DNA of 64,000 nt from Nitrobium sp046350935 (GCA_046350935.1 JAXLZK010000002.1:1-64000); one strand, 5' to 3'. Counted from the first letter of the stretch, positions 41,482 to 50,199 are shown. The notes: generated by a model not told the origin, from the letters alone. Numbers and translations are program-made.

Positions 41482-41516
41482 GACCGCAAAGACTTTTCAG
41501 CTTTGCGGTCTTTTTT
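41482..41516 (+). terminator. Intrinsic terminator between the transpeptidase operon and cspA
   Basis: GACCGCAAAG and CTTTGCGGTC form a perfect 10 bp stem around a 9-base loop, followed by TTTTTT. It can end the L,D-transpeptidase operon. It also sits 36 bp upstream of the cspA ATG, downstream of the only promoter-like site, so it may act as an attenuator or as the end of a small leader RNA. Confidence 0.85.
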
Positions 41517-41552
41517 CTGGGACTTTAGTTCATGCGTAAGGAGGTGCAGCAA

Positions 41553-41753
41553 ATGGCGAAAGGAACCGTAAAATGGTTCAACGAGACCAAGGGCTTCGGG
41601 TTTATTACCGGCGAAGATGGCGTCGATGTGTTTGTCCATTATTCCGCTATCCAGGGCAATGGGTTCAAATCCCTTGCCGAAGGTGATAAGGTCAGCTTCG
41701 ATGTGGAGCAGGGTCCCAAGGGTCCCAAGGCAGTGAATGTGCTAAAGGTATAA
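41553..41753 (+). CDS. cspA: Cold shock protein CspA family
   Basis: The 66-residue cold-shock domain protein MAKGTVKWFNETKGFGFITG carries both nucleic-acid-binding motifs: RNP1 (KGFGFI) and RNP2 (VFVHYSAI). It binds single-stranded RNA and DNA as an RNA chaperone. AAGGAGG precedes the chosen ATG; an upstream in-frame ATG at 41532 is less likely. Two intrinsic terminators bracket the gene. Confidence 0.93.
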   Translation: MAKGTVKWFNETKGFGFITGEDGVDVFVHYSAIQGNGFKSLAEGDKVSFDVEQGPKGPKAVNVLKV

Positions 41754-41769
41754 TTCCACGCGTTCCGGT

Positions 41770-41798
41770 CCCCCTGCCGCGGGCAGGGGGATTTTTTT
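41770..41798 (+). terminator. Intrinsic terminator of cspA
   Basis: CCCCCTGCC-GCG-GGCAGGGGG forms a perfect 9 bp stem followed by ATTTTTTT. It lies 16 bp after the cspA stop codon. Confidence 0.92.
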
Positions 41799-41860
41799 AT
41801 GGTGCGGCTGACGACCCGCCGCGGGCTCGCACCGGGGAAGCGTGCTGCGTCCTCAGCGGG

Positions 41861-42490
41861 TTACGATCCCCATCTCCTGAAGAGGGCATGTTCCACGCCG
41901 AAAACGTCGAGTATTTTGCCTGCGACGAAGTTCACCATCTCTTCGAGGCCTGCGGGTTTCTGCCCTGGCGTATGCCCGGAAGGGTGTCCCGCGAGATGCC
42001 CCGCGAGATGATAGAAAGCCGGGACCGGCGGGGCGATCACGACCCCGAGCCGCGCCAGCTTCAGCATGTTTTCGAGGTGGAGGGCGCTGAAGGGCATCTC
42101 GCGCGGGGAGAGGAGGAGGGGGCGCCTTTCCTTCAGCGTCACGTCGGCCGCCCTCTCGATCAGATTGGCGGCATATCCGGCAGCGATCCCGGACAGGGTC
42201 TTCATCGAACACGGCACCACCAGCATTCCGTCAGTCCTGAAAGAGCCGCTGGCGACGGGCGCCTCCATCTGCCTGTTCTCGTAAAAGAAGATCGTGTCGC
42301 TGCCGCAGTGCTCCCTGACCGCGCTTTCCGTATTCTCCGCCCAGTCGAGGCCCGTCTCGTCCCGGATAATCGAAAAGGAGTTGGACGAGACGACGAGGTG
42401 CACTTCCGCTGTTTTCGCAAGCTCTTCGAGCACCCGTATCCCGAAGGGGGAGCCGCTCGCGCCGGTCATTGCCAGGACATACTTTTTCAT
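41861..42490 (-). CDS. ubiX: Flavin prenyltransferase UbiX
   Basis: Makes prenylated FMN, the cofactor of UbiD-type decarboxylases, from FMN and dimethylallyl phosphate. The 209-residue protein shows LAMTGASGSPFGIRVLEEL, VVSSNSFSIIRDETG, ASGSFRTDGMLVVPCSMKTLSGIAAGYAAN (FMN and prenyl site) and LVLSPREMPFS-type LLSPREMPFSALHLENM. Near residue 163 there is an unusual insertion of four-residue units (HLAGHLAGHPSGHTPGQ) between the conserved PAFYH and the C-terminal helix. No ubiD is visible nearby. The gene is convergent with cspA. Confidence 0.92.
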   Translation of the reverse strand: MKKYVLAMTGASGSPFGIRVLEELAKTAEVHLVVSSNSFSIIRDETGLDWAENTESAVREHCGSDTIFFYENRQMEAPVASGSFRTDGMLVVPCSMKTLSGIAAGYAANLIERAADVTLKERRPLLLSPREMPFSALHLENMLKLARLGVVIAPPVPAFYHLAGHLAGHPSGHTPGQKPAGLEEMVNFVAGKILDVFGVEHALFRRWGS

Positions 42491-42555
42491 GACTCCCTAT
42501 TATACCCGGTCCGGCCCTTTATTTCTCCGCGGCGACATAGTATACTTTTTTTGTG

Positions 42556-43296
42556 ATGCGATGCACTCCCACGGACGCCCTGTACCGGGCCTGTATCATT
42601 CTCTTCGGTCCTGAAGTAGCAGTCAGCCGGGGGTTCCTCCTCTATCTCGAATTGTCGGGGGTGAAGAGCGCGTATCGCCGCAGGGCCCTCTCCACCCACC
42701 CCGACAGGGCAGCTGCCGCGAGTGAGGAAGAGCGGAAGAAAAGCACCGAGCTTTTCATCGAAACGAACTGGGCATACCGGGAGCTCGTTTCCTACCTCCG
42801 GGAGCGGGAGAGGAGCAGCGCTTCCCGCACCGCACGCACGCTGGTGCGCCCCGCGAAAGCGCATGCGGCGGGAGAGTACCGCACCGTGCGCTACTATTCA
42901 GGGACGATTCCGGGGAGGGCTCTCCTCTTCGGGGAGTACCTCTACTATACGGGGCAGGTGCCGTGGAACGCCTTTGTCGGGGCGATTGTCTGGCAGCGTC
43001 AGCAGCGGCCCCGTTTCGGGGAAATCGCAAAGCGCTGGCGCTACCTGAACGATCAGGATATCCGGAGGATCATCTCCCGGAGGTCCCTCTGCGAACCCAT
43101 GGGGGAAACGTCCCTGCGGCTGCGTCTTTTGAGCAGGATGCAGGTGAATACGGTGCTGATGCACCAGAGAATGCACCAGAAGAAGATCGGGGAATATTTT
43201 GTCGAGCACGGCTATCTGACCGGTGAGGCGCTCCAGGAAATGCTCCTTGCCTGCAAGAGACACAACCTCCGGTTCAGCGCCTGCCGCGTGAAATGA
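42556..43296 (+). CDS. J-domain-containing protein of unknown function
   Basis: Residues 30-80 contain a J-domain core, VKSAYRRRALSTHPDRAAA, with the HPD motif needed to stimulate DnaK, preceded by a helix-rich start. The remaining 160 residues are basic and aromatic (YYSGTIPGRALLFGEYLYYT, RFGEIAKRWRYL) and end with KKIGEYFVEHGYLTGEALQE. That last part resembles the small domain found at the start of GspE/PilB-type ATPases. It is probably a specialised co-chaperone. The start is uncertain (ATG 42556 or GTG 42553, no clear ribosome binding site). Confidence 0.7.
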   Translation: MRCTPTDALYRACIILFGPEVAVSRGFLLYLELSGVKSAYRRRALSTHPDRAAAASEEERKKSTELFIETNWAYRELVSYLRERERSSASRTARTLVRPAKAHAAGEYRTVRYYSGTIPGRALLFGEYLYYTGQVPWNAFVGAIVWQRQQRPRFGEIAKRWRYLNDQDIRRIISRRSLCEPMGETSLRLRLLSRMQVNTVLMHQRMHQKKIGEYFVEHGYLTGEALQEMLLACKRHNLRFSACRVK

Positions 43297-43308
43297 GCCC
43301 GGCTCCTC

Positions 43309-43887
43309 CTACCACCACCAGTACGGGTACCGGTATCTCCAGAAGGGGTCGTCCCACCAGCGGGGATAGGGATAGGAGTACGGCGAATAATAGTACGGAT
43401 AGGGGCCATACCAGGGCGTGTAGGGAGGGTTCCTGTATTGCTGCTCCTCCCAGAGGTAGAGCTCGACGATGGTGAAGAGCGGGTAGGGGTATTCCACTTC
43501 GTCGATTTTTCCCATGCGTATCTCGGTAAACTCGGCGGCCAGGGTTACCTCCCTGCTCTTGCGGTAAATCTCGGGGTCGAGGAAGCCCTTGGCGCGGGGG
43601 AGGAGGGCGAGGAACCGTATCTGGGATGCCCGCTGATAGTCTTTCAGATAGCCGTTCGAGTCGACCGGGACATAGATCGCTTCGATCAGGGAGCCCTGGG
43701 CGGTGTTCCGCGTCCTGACGATCTTGCCGCCGAGGATATACAGTTTTCCCTTATACAGCAGCGGAGTTTCCTGCAGCTGCGCGAAGGGCACCGCGGTGCT
43801 GCCTGCCTGCATCAGGTCTTTCCGCAGCACCGGGGCGCAGGACGACAGGAAGAGCGCGAGGAGGAGGATGGGCAGGGCCTTTTTCAT
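43309..43887 (-). CDS. Slp family outer membrane lipoprotein
   Basis: The 192-residue protein has a lipoprotein signal KKALPILLLALFLSSC (lipobox LSSC). The Slp-like domain follows, with VPFAQLQETPLLYKGKLYIL, GGKIVRTRNTAQGSLIEAIY and LLPRAKGFLDPEIYRKSREV. Slp lipoproteins of enteric bacteria are starvation-induced outer membrane proteins. The C-terminal 45 residues are strikingly rich in Tyr, Pro and Trp (for example PWYGPYPYYYSPYSYPYPRW) and end with three Trp. The tail resembles those of some other Slp relatives but its role is unknown. Confidence 0.82.
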   Translation of the reverse strand: MKKALPILLLALFLSSCAPVLRKDLMQAGSTAVPFAQLQETPLLYKGKLYILGGKIVRTRNTAQGSLIEAIYVPVDSNGYLKDYQRASQIRFLALLPRAKGFLDPEIYRKSREVTLAAEFTEIRMGKIDEVEYPYPLFTIVELYLWEEQQYRNPPYTPWYGPYPYYYSPYSYPYPRWWDDPFWRYRYPYWWW

Positions 43888-44017
43888 ACTTAACTTTTAC
43901 ACCATCGCTCCCACATTGTCAAGTTTTTGACTCTTTCGGGGAGCGCCGTATCCCACTCCTTTTCCTGCTTTTCCTCCCTGCAGGAACTCCTGGCCGGCGC
44001 GTTTTCCTGCCTGCCGT

Positions 44018-44773
44018 TTACTTTATGATGCGCTTTTTCATGAGGCGGAACGGGTACGGGGCGAACAGCGCCGCCACCGCAACGAGCCAGATGAGATCGG
44101 GAGCGACCCCGGACAGCGTGCCCGAAGCGAAGGCCCTGCAGACGTTCACCAGGTGGTACAGCGGGGTGAAAAAGGCGATCTTGGAGACGATGGGGGGCAT
44201 GGAATCGAGGGGAAAGAAGATGCCCGAGAAGAGGAACATCGGCGTCATCAGCAGCGTGTAGAAGTAGTTGAAGGAATCGATGCCGGGGATAGTGGCCACG
44301 GCGATGACGGAGATCTCGGCGAAGATCAGCCCGCTTACGAAAAGGACGGGCAGGACGAGGAGGATCAGGGGCGACTTCACCAGGCCGAAAAGGGAGATCA
44401 CGATGATGATGGTGATGCCGTACAGCATGCTTTTCGCGGCGCCCCACATGAGCTCTCCCGCGATGAGTTCCTCGACGGTGACGGGGGTGGCGAGGATGGC
44501 GTCGAAGGTTTTCTGGAAGACGAGCCTGACATAGGTCCCGTAGGTGCACTCGTAGATCGCGGCGAACATGGAGGAGGAGGCGATGATGCCCGGGGCGATG
44601 TAATTGATGTAGGGCATGCCTTTAATGTCCTGTATGTAGTTTCCGAGGCCGAGACCGAAGGCGGCGAGATAGAGGATGGGCTCCAGGAAATTCAGCGCGA
44701 AGCTCGACTTGTAGAGCTTGGTGTAGACGGTCACGTGGCGCTGCAGGACCCTGAAGGCTCTCTTAATCCGCAA
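44018..44773 (-). CDS. ABC-2 type exporter permease (NodJ-like)
   Basis: The 251-residue protein has six hydrophobic segments of the ABC-2 family, with NFLEPILYLAAFGLGLGNYI near the N-terminus and the signature-like PMFLFSGIFFPLDSMPPIV near residue 178. It starts 11 bp before the end of the ATPase gene, so the two subunits are co-translated. Together they should export a lipid, polysaccharide or drug-like molecule across the inner membrane. The substrate is not evident. Confidence 0.9.
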   Translation of the reverse strand: MRIKRAFRVLQRHVTVYTKLYKSSFALNFLEPILYLAAFGLGLGNYIQDIKGMPYINYIAPGIIASSSMFAAIYECTYGTYVRLVFQKTFDAILATPVTVEELIAGELMWGAAKSMLYGITIIIVISLFGLVKSPLILLVLPVLFVSGLIFAEISVIAVATIPGIDSFNYFYTLLMTPMFLFSGIFFPLDSMPPIVSKIAFFTPLYHLVNVCRAFASGTLSGVAPDLIWLVAVAALFAPYPFRLMKKRIIK

Positions 44774-45497
44774 GGCTCCTCCCGGTAAGCTGGAGATAGA
44801 CGTCTTCGAGGTTTTTGCAGCCGTGGACGCGCATGAGGCTCTCCGGCGAATCCACGGTAACGATTTTCCCCGAATCCATGATCGCGACCCTGTCGCAGAG
44901 CCGCTCCGCCTCTTCCATGTAATGCGTGGTGAGGATGAGGGTGGTCTTTTGCAACTTGAGATGGTTGAGCTTTTCCCATACGTCGAGCCTGCTGTGGGGA
45001 TCGAGGCCGGTGGTGGGCTCGTCCAGGATGAGGAGCTCGGGAGTGTTGATCAGCGCCCGCGCCAGCAGGAGCCGGTGCTTCATCCCCCCGGAGAGGGTAT
45101 CGATCTTCGCCTTCTCCTTTTCCCGGAGGTCCACGAAATCGAGGAGCTCCGCCGCGCGCTGCACGGCGACCCTGCGCGGAATGTCGAAGTACCGCGCATA
45201 GACAATGAGGTTCTCGCAGACGGTAAGGTCGGGGTCGAGGTTGCTCTCCTGGGGCATGACGCCGATACGGGCCTTTATCTCGGAAGGGCGCCTGGTGACA
45301 TCCATATCAAAGAGGCGCAACTCGCCCGAGGTGGGGGGCATAAAGCAGTGGAGCATGCGCATCACCGTCGTCTTGCCTGCCCCATTGGGGCCGAGAAAAC
45401 CGAAGAACTCGCCCCTATCAATAGTGAAATCGATCCCGTCCACCGCCCGGAGGGTACCATAGTCCTTCGCCAGTTTTTTTGCCGTGATAAGGGACAT
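44763..45497 (-). CDS. ABC exporter ATP-binding subunit (NodI-like)
   Basis: The 244-residue ATPase has Walker A GPNGAGKTT, Q-loop VMPQESNLD, signature LSGGMKHRL, Walker B LLILDEPTTGLD and the H-loop TTHYMEE. The sequence is closest to NodI/DrrA-type exporters. Start MSLITAKKLAKDYG at 45497. It forms an operon with the ABC-2 permease that follows. The 177 bp repeat at 45666-45842 lies just upstream. Confidence 0.92.
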   Translation of the reverse strand: MSLITAKKLAKDYGTLRAVDGIDFTIDRGEFFGFLGPNGAGKTTVMRMLHCFMPPTSGELRLFDMDVTRRPSEIKARIGVMPQESNLDPDLTVCENLIVYARYFDIPRRVAVQRAAELLDFVDLREKEKAKIDTLSGGMKHRLLLARALINTPELLILDEPTTGLDPHSRLDVWEKLNHLKLQKTTLILTTHYMEEAERLCDRVAIMDSGKIVTVDSPESLMRVHGCKNLEDVYLQLTGRSLAD

Positions 45498-45665
45498 ACC
45501 CCTAATTATACCTGAAAAGGGAAATAACCACAGCACGCCGTACCCGCTGGGCGTGATTACAAATTGCGGCCCAAAGAAACTCCCCGGAGGGGAGGGAAGC
45601 AGGGGGAAGAGCGATTCTGAACAGGTCTCCTCCGTCATGGGGCCCGAAGAGTCATCCTTTGGCAT

Positions 45666-45842
45666 GGGGCTGGGGGGACCGCTCTTTCTTTGCGAGCGAA
45701 TTCCTCCTTCATCGCAGAGGAACATCTCTTTTTGATAATGATCCGTTTTCCCTTCAAGTACACAGGGGGACAGGACGTTACCTGCCCCCTTTGAGATTCC
45801 AGACGCTCGCTGCAGACAAGAGGATCCCCCTCAGCCCCCCTA
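45666..45842 (+). repeat. 177 bp dispersed repeat, copy A
   Basis: This sequence recurs in inverted orientation at 56367-56543 with the same length and, by eye, one difference (GCTGCAGAC here, GCTACAGAC there). The ends are imperfect inverted repeats (GGGGCTGGGGGGACC and the complement of GGATCCCCCTCAGCCCCCC). Inside is a second palindrome, GGGGGACAGGACGTTACCTGCCCCC. It has no gene and looks like a recently moved MITE or REP-type element. The rest of 45498-46260 holds the palindrome at 45890-45970 and low-complexity purine/pyrimidine tracts. Confidence 0.75.
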
Positions 45843-45889
45843 CCCCCTTCCTTTCAGAAAGCTCTCACCCCCGTTCCCCCTCCCTCTGA

Positions 45890-45970
45890 GATTGCTTCGC
45901 TCCGCTCGCAATGACAGAAAGAGCTTTCTTCTGTCTTTGTCATTGCGAAGGGTCGTTCCCTGAAGCAATC
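45890..45970. repeat. REP-like palindrome (CATTGCGA type)
   Basis: GATTGCTTC at the left and GAAGCAATC at the right are complementary, and the inner CGCAATGAC and GTCATTGCG also pair. The AATGACAGAAAG/CTTTCTTCTGTC segments extend the central stem. This is the widespread type of intergenic palindrome seen in many bacterial genomes and is non-coding. Confidence 0.65.
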
Positions 45971-46260
45971 CCCTTCTCTTTCGTCGAGAAGGGAAGAGAG
46001 GGGGAGGGGACAGGGGGTGAGTGCTCCTTGCCTGCGACTCCCTGAAGTATTTCACCCAGGGACACAGGCCATGAGTCGGCAAAAAGGAGAGGGTCTCTCC
46101 TTTCCTTTTCTGCCGCTGCCCAGAGGAGACGAGCATCAACCAACAGACATCCGCGAGGGAATACGGTGATTCGTCGCATTGCAAGGGAACGAATCCCCCT
46201 GCCCCTCCCACCCGAAGGGAAGCGCAGGGCAGAGAAGAGGGGGCGCATAACCCCACTATC

Positions 46261-47298
46261 TCACAGCACGGTCCACTGCTGGGGAAGGAAGAGCCTCTCG
46301 TAGGTCATGAGGGCGAAGCGGTCGGTCATGCCGGCGATGAAATCGCAGACTCTCCGGTGCCTCTCTCTTTTCGCTTCGCCGGGGACGTCCCCGAACTCCT
46401 CGTCCGCGTGTTCGAGATAATATTCGTACAGAGCCTTAAGGATGCCCCGCACCTTTCTGAATTCCCTGTTGACCGCTTCGCTCTCGTACACGCGCTCGAA
46501 AAGGAAGTCCCTGAGACGGTAAACGGCGGCGGAGACCTCAGCGCTCATTCCGACGCCGGCATGCCCTGCCGCGAGGGTGGTTTTGATAACGTCCCGCACC
46601 ATGGTGTCGATGCGCTTCGTGTACGCTTCGCCGATTCCCTTCACAATGTCCCTCGGCACTTCGGAGCGCCTGATCACCCCGGCGCGCAGGGCATCGTCGA
46701 GGTCGTGGTTTACATAGGCGATGATGTCGGAGACGCGGACGACGAGCCCTTCCAGGGTGGACGGCTTCTCCCTGACCGTGTCCGACAGGATGAGCCCCCT
46801 GCCCTTCGAGTGCTTCACGATCCCGTCCCGCACCTCGTGGGAGAGGTTGAGCCCCTTGCCGTCCCGTTCGAGGAAGTCCACCACCCGGAGGCTCTGCCGG
46901 TAGTGGTCGAACCCCGCGGGCGCGATCTCGCGGAGGATCGACTCCCCCGCATGGCCGAAGGGCGTATGCCCGAGGTCATGGCCGAGCGCGACGGCCTCCA
47001 CGAGGTCCTCGTTCAGCCGCAGGGCGCGTGCGATGGTCCGCGCTATCTGGGACACCTCCAGCACATGGGTGAGCCGCGTCCGGTAGTGGTCGCCCCGGGG
47101 GGCGAGGAACACCTGGGTCTTGTGCTTCAGCCGCCGGAAGGCCTTCGAGTGAATGATCCTGTCCCTGTCCCTCTGGAAGCAGGTCCTGAGGTCGTCCGGC
47201 TTCTCCGGCGCCGGCCTCCCCCTGCTCAGGGAGCTCAGGCAGGCCCGGGGATGGAGTATCTTCCTCTCTATCTCTTCAGTCTGTTCGCGAATGGTCAT
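46261..47298 (-). CDS. dgt: dGTPase-like HD-domain deoxynucleotide triphosphohydrolase
   Basis: The 345-residue protein contains the dNTPase signature: RDRDRIIHSKAFRRLKHKTQVF near residue 45, then RTRLTHVLEVSQIARTIARAL and the metal-binding HD in VALGHDLGHTPFGHAGE, with NHDLDDALRAG further on. It hydrolyses dNTPs to the nucleoside and triphosphate and so shapes dNTP pools. The start MTIREQTEEIERKI is the only reasonable one. It follows selA on the same strand with a 50 bp gap. Confidence 0.88.
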   Translation of the reverse strand: MTIREQTEEIERKILHPRACLSSLSRGRPAPEKPDDLRTCFQRDRDRIIHSKAFRRLKHKTQVFLAPRGDHYRTRLTHVLEVSQIARTIARALRLNEDLVEAVALGHDLGHTPFGHAGESILREIAPAGFDHYRQSLRVVDFLERDGKGLNLSHEVRDGIVKHSKGRGLILSDTVREKPSTLEGLVVRVSDIIAYVNHDLDDALRAGVIRRSEVPRDIVKGIGEAYTKRIDTMVRDVIKTTLAAGHAGVGMSAEVSAAVYRLRDFLFERVYESEAVNREFRKVRGILKALYEYYLEHADEEFGDVPGEAKRERHRRVCDFIAGMTDRFALMTYERLFLPQQWTVL

Positions 47299-47348
47299 CG
47301 GTTTCCGGGAGCGCGCATGACGGGAGCGGGACGAGCGCCGCCTGCCCG

Positions 47349-48755
47349 CTACGCCGCCAGTGCGGTTTTGACCGCCTCCGCCAGTGCCCCGATCTCGCGG
47401 TCCGCCACGGTGCGGGCGTCCAGGAGGAGCAGGTCCTCCCTGATCCGTGCAATGACGGGCGTCCTGCCTTTCCGCAGCGTCTCTTCCAGGCGGTTGACCG
47501 AGAGGCGCAGGGGCTGTATCGCCACGACGTATGTTTTGAACTCTACTTCCGGCAGGGCACCTCCCCCCGACTGGGAGGAGTCCTCCCGCACCTGCAGCGC
47601 GGCGAGTGCATTCGGGGGGCCGCCCAGCGCTCCCTGCACGGCGGCGACGATCCGGTGCGCCCTCTTCTCGATCTCCTCCGGGCGCTGCAGGAGCATCTGC
47701 AGCGTGGGGAGCTGCTCCTTCGCTTTTTCTTCGTCGAGATAGCACAGCAGGGTGGCCTCGAAGGCGGCCAGGGTGAGCTTGTCGACCCGCAGCGCCCTCA
47801 TGAGAGGGTGCTGGGCGATCCTCTCGATGAGCTCCCGCCTGCCGACGATGACCCCTCCCTGGGGGCCCCCCAGGAGCTTGTCTCCGCTGAAGGTGACGAT
47901 ATCCGCCCCTGCCCGGACGACCTCCTGTACGGTGGGCTCATTCTGCACGCCGTACGGAGTAAGATCGATGAGACACCCGCTGCCGAGGTCGAACATCACC
48001 GGAAGGGAATGCCTTCTGCCGAGGGCCGCAAGCTCCTCTATTCCTACCTCCCCGGTGAAGCCGAGGATGCGGTAGTTCGACTGGTGCACCTTCAGCAGTA
48101 GGGCGGTGTTCCCGGTGACGGCCCCCTCGTAGTCGCGGAGATGGGTCTTGTTTGTCGTCCCCACTTCCCTGAGGAGCGCGCCGCCCGCGGCCATCACCTC
48201 GGGTATCCGGAAGGAGCCCCCGATCTCCACGAGCTCGCCGCGGGACACGATCACCTCCCGCCCCGCAGCCAGCGCGGACAGGCAGACGAGCACCGCGGCG
48301 GCGTTGTTGTTCACGATGAGGCTCGCCTCCGCGCCGGTGACCTCGTTCAGCACCTCCTGCACATGGGCGTACCTCTTGCCCCTCCTGCCCTTTTCGAGGT
48401 CGTATTCCAGGTTCGAATAGCCGCATGCAATGCGCTTCACCTGATCGAGGATCCTCTCCGGAAGCACTGCGCGTCCGAGGTTGGTATGGATGACGATGCC
48501 GGTGGCGTTGATGACCGGCCGGAGCCGGAAGCCGGAAAGCTTTTCCACCCGTGCCTGAATGTCCGGCCATAACTCTTCGGGAGAGAGCCCTTTCCCGCTT
48601 CCGGTACGGATCGCCTGCCGCCTCTGCCCGATGGCCTCGCGGACGGCCCGGAGAACGCAGCGCCGGGGGAAGGCCTGCTGCCATTCGAGCCCCTTCGCCG
48701 ACTTCAGGATCTCGTCGACGGAGGGGAGGGACGCCAGAAGCTGCCGCTTGTCCAT
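47349..48755 (-). CDS. selA: L-seryl-tRNA(Sec) selenium transferase SelA
   Basis: Converts seryl-tRNA(Sec) to selenocysteinyl-tRNA(Sec) with selenophosphate; PLP-dependent. The 468-residue length is normal. Family motifs visible are RPVINATGIVIHTNLGRAVL, NNNAAAVLVCLSALA, VGTTNKTHLRDYE and the PLP-Lys segment FSGDKLLGGPQGG, followed by RVDKLTLAAFEATL. The organism therefore makes selenoproteins, which supports reading the in-frame UGA of the mvhD-like gene at 58606 as selenocysteine. selB, selC and selD are not in the window. Confidence 0.95.
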   Translation of the reverse strand: MDKRQLLASLPSVDEILKSAKGLEWQQAFPRRCVLRAVREAIGQRRQAIRTGSGKGLSPEELWPDIQARVEKLSGFRLRPVINATGIVIHTNLGRAVLPERILDQVKRIACGYSNLEYDLEKGRRGKRYAHVQEVLNEVTGAEASLIVNNNAAAVLVCLSALAAGREVIVSRGELVEIGGSFRIPEVMAAGGALLREVGTTNKTHLRDYEGAVTGNTALLLKVHQSNYRILGFTGEVGIEELAALGRRHSLPVMFDLGSGCLIDLTPYGVQNEPTVQEVVRAGADIVTFSGDKLLGGPQGGVIVGRRELIERIAQHPLMRALRVDKLTLAAFEATLLCYLDEEKAKEQLPTLQMLLQRPEEIEKRAHRIVAAVQGALGGPPNALAALQVREDSSQSGGGALPEVEFKTYVVAIQPLRLSVNRLEETLRKGRTPVIARIREDLLLLDARTVADREIGALAEAVKTALAA

Positions 48756-48983
48756 GGATGGTCTGTTCCTTTCTCCGGCTTTGCCCGCTTTTGCCCGCTG
48801 CGGTGCAGGCGGGTGCGTTTTTTATCATATCACAAAAGGGGTCTGCGGAGGCCGTGCGCGCACCCTGTAAAAAGACTTTTCAAAGTCAATAGGTTTATAT
48901 TATCATACATACTTGTGTAAATTCGGTGTTTCAGCTTTTTCCTCTGACGGGAGTGCACAGAAACCAATAAAACGGGAGGTCGT

Positions 48984-50123
48984 ATGTTAAAACGCTATCT
49001 TTTAGCACCCGGGCCCACTCCGGTGCCGCCGGAGGTGCTCCTTTCCATGGCGATGCCCATGATCCATCACCGGGCGCCCGATTTTCTTCCCATACTGGAT
49101 TCCGCGAAGAAAGGGCTCCAGTGGCTCTTTCAGACGAAAGGCGACGTTCTGATCCTCTGCTCCACCGGTACGGGGGGCATGGTAGGCGCCGTCAATAACT
49201 TCTTCAATTCCGGGGACAAGGTCCTCGTGCTGAACGGCGGAAAGTTCGGCGAGAGGTGGACCAAGATATGCCAGGCGTACGGCCTGCAGGTGGAGGAAGT
49301 CACCGTGGACTGGGGGTACGCCGTCAAGCCGGCCATGGTGGAGGCGGCGCTGAAGAAGGACCCCGCCGTCAAGGCGGTTTTCGTACAGGCGACAGAGACG
49401 TCCACCGGCGTCTACCATGACATCGAGGGGATTGGAAAGGTCGTCAGGAACTTTGAAAACACCCTGTTCATCGTGGATGCCATCAGCGCCCTCGTGGCCC
49501 AGGACCTGAAGACGGACGAATGGGGCATCGATATCATGATCGGGGGCTCCCAGAAGGGGCTGATGCTCCCTCCGGGCCTCGCCTTCGTCAGCGTGAGCGA
49601 AAAGGCGTGGAAGAGGAACGGGACATCGAAGATGCCGCGTTTCTACTTCAATTTCAAGAAGGAGCGCGAGAACCTCGAAAAGAACCAGACGAACTTCACC
49701 TCCGCGGTGACGCTGATTATCGGCCTGAACGAGGCGATCAAGATACTGCAGAAAGAGGGCCTGGAGAACGTCTTCGCGCGGCATGCGAAGCTCGCCCTCG
49801 CCACCCGGGAGGCGGTGAAGGCGCTGGGGCTCGGCCTTTACTCCAAGGAGTCCCCGAGCAATTCCGTCACCGCTATCGAGGCCCCCGAAGGGATCGACGG
49901 CCAGCTGATCTATAAGAAGCTGCGCGAAAAATACGGGATCACCGGCGCCGGAGGCCAGGACAGGGCAAAGGGGAAGATCTTCCGGCTGGCGCACCTCGGG
50001 TACGCCGATACCTTCGACGTCATTACCGGTATTGCCGCGCTCGAGATGGTGCTGAAGGAGCTGGGGCACGCCGTTACCCTGGGCAGGGGAGTAGCGGCGG
50101 CCCAGGAAGTATTGATGCAGTAA
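48984..50123 (+). CDS. Class V aminotransferase (serine-pyruvate/alanine-glyoxylate type)
   Basis: The 379-residue PLP enzyme begins KRYLLAPGPTPVPPEVLLSM, the typical start of this family. It has STGTGGMVGAVNNFF (cofactor phosphate site), TSTGVYHDIEGIGK, VDAISALVAQDL (PLP Asp) and the Lys of GGSQKGLMLPPGLAF. It lies upstream of serA, as in many anaerobes, where the enzyme takes part in serine metabolism (phosphoserine, serine-glyoxylate or alanine-glyoxylate transamination). The exact substrate pair cannot be read. An AACGGGAGG precedes the ATG. Confidence 0.9.
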   Translation: MLKRYLLAPGPTPVPPEVLLSMAMPMIHHRAPDFLPILDSAKKGLQWLFQTKGDVLILCSTGTGGMVGAVNNFFNSGDKVLVLNGGKFGERWTKICQAYGLQVEEVTVDWGYAVKPAMVEAALKKDPAVKAVFVQATETSTGVYHDIEGIGKVVRNFENTLFIVDAISALVAQDLKTDEWGIDIMIGGSQKGLMLPPGLAFVSVSEKAWKRNGTSKMPRFYFNFKKERENLEKNQTNFTSAVTLIIGLNEAIKILQKEGLENVFARHAKLALATREAVKALGLGLYSKESPSNSVTAIEAPEGIDGQLIYKKLREKYGITGAGGQDRAKGKIFRLAHLGYADTFDVITGIAALEMVLKELGHAVTLGRGVAAAQEVLMQ

Positions 50124-50131
50124 TACCGTGG

Positions 50132-50166
50132 GCGCGCCGGGGCTACCGCCCGTCCACCCGGCGCGC
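50132..50166. other. Perfect stem-loop between the aminotransferase gene and serA
   Basis: GCGCGCCGGG and CCCGGCGCGC form a perfect 10 bp GC stem around a 15-base loop between the two genes, without a U-tract. It may stabilise or process the mRNA, or slow elongation; it is not a classical terminator. Confidence 0.6.
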
Positions 50167-50199
50167 GGCACGAATACACTAATAATTGCGGAGGCATTC

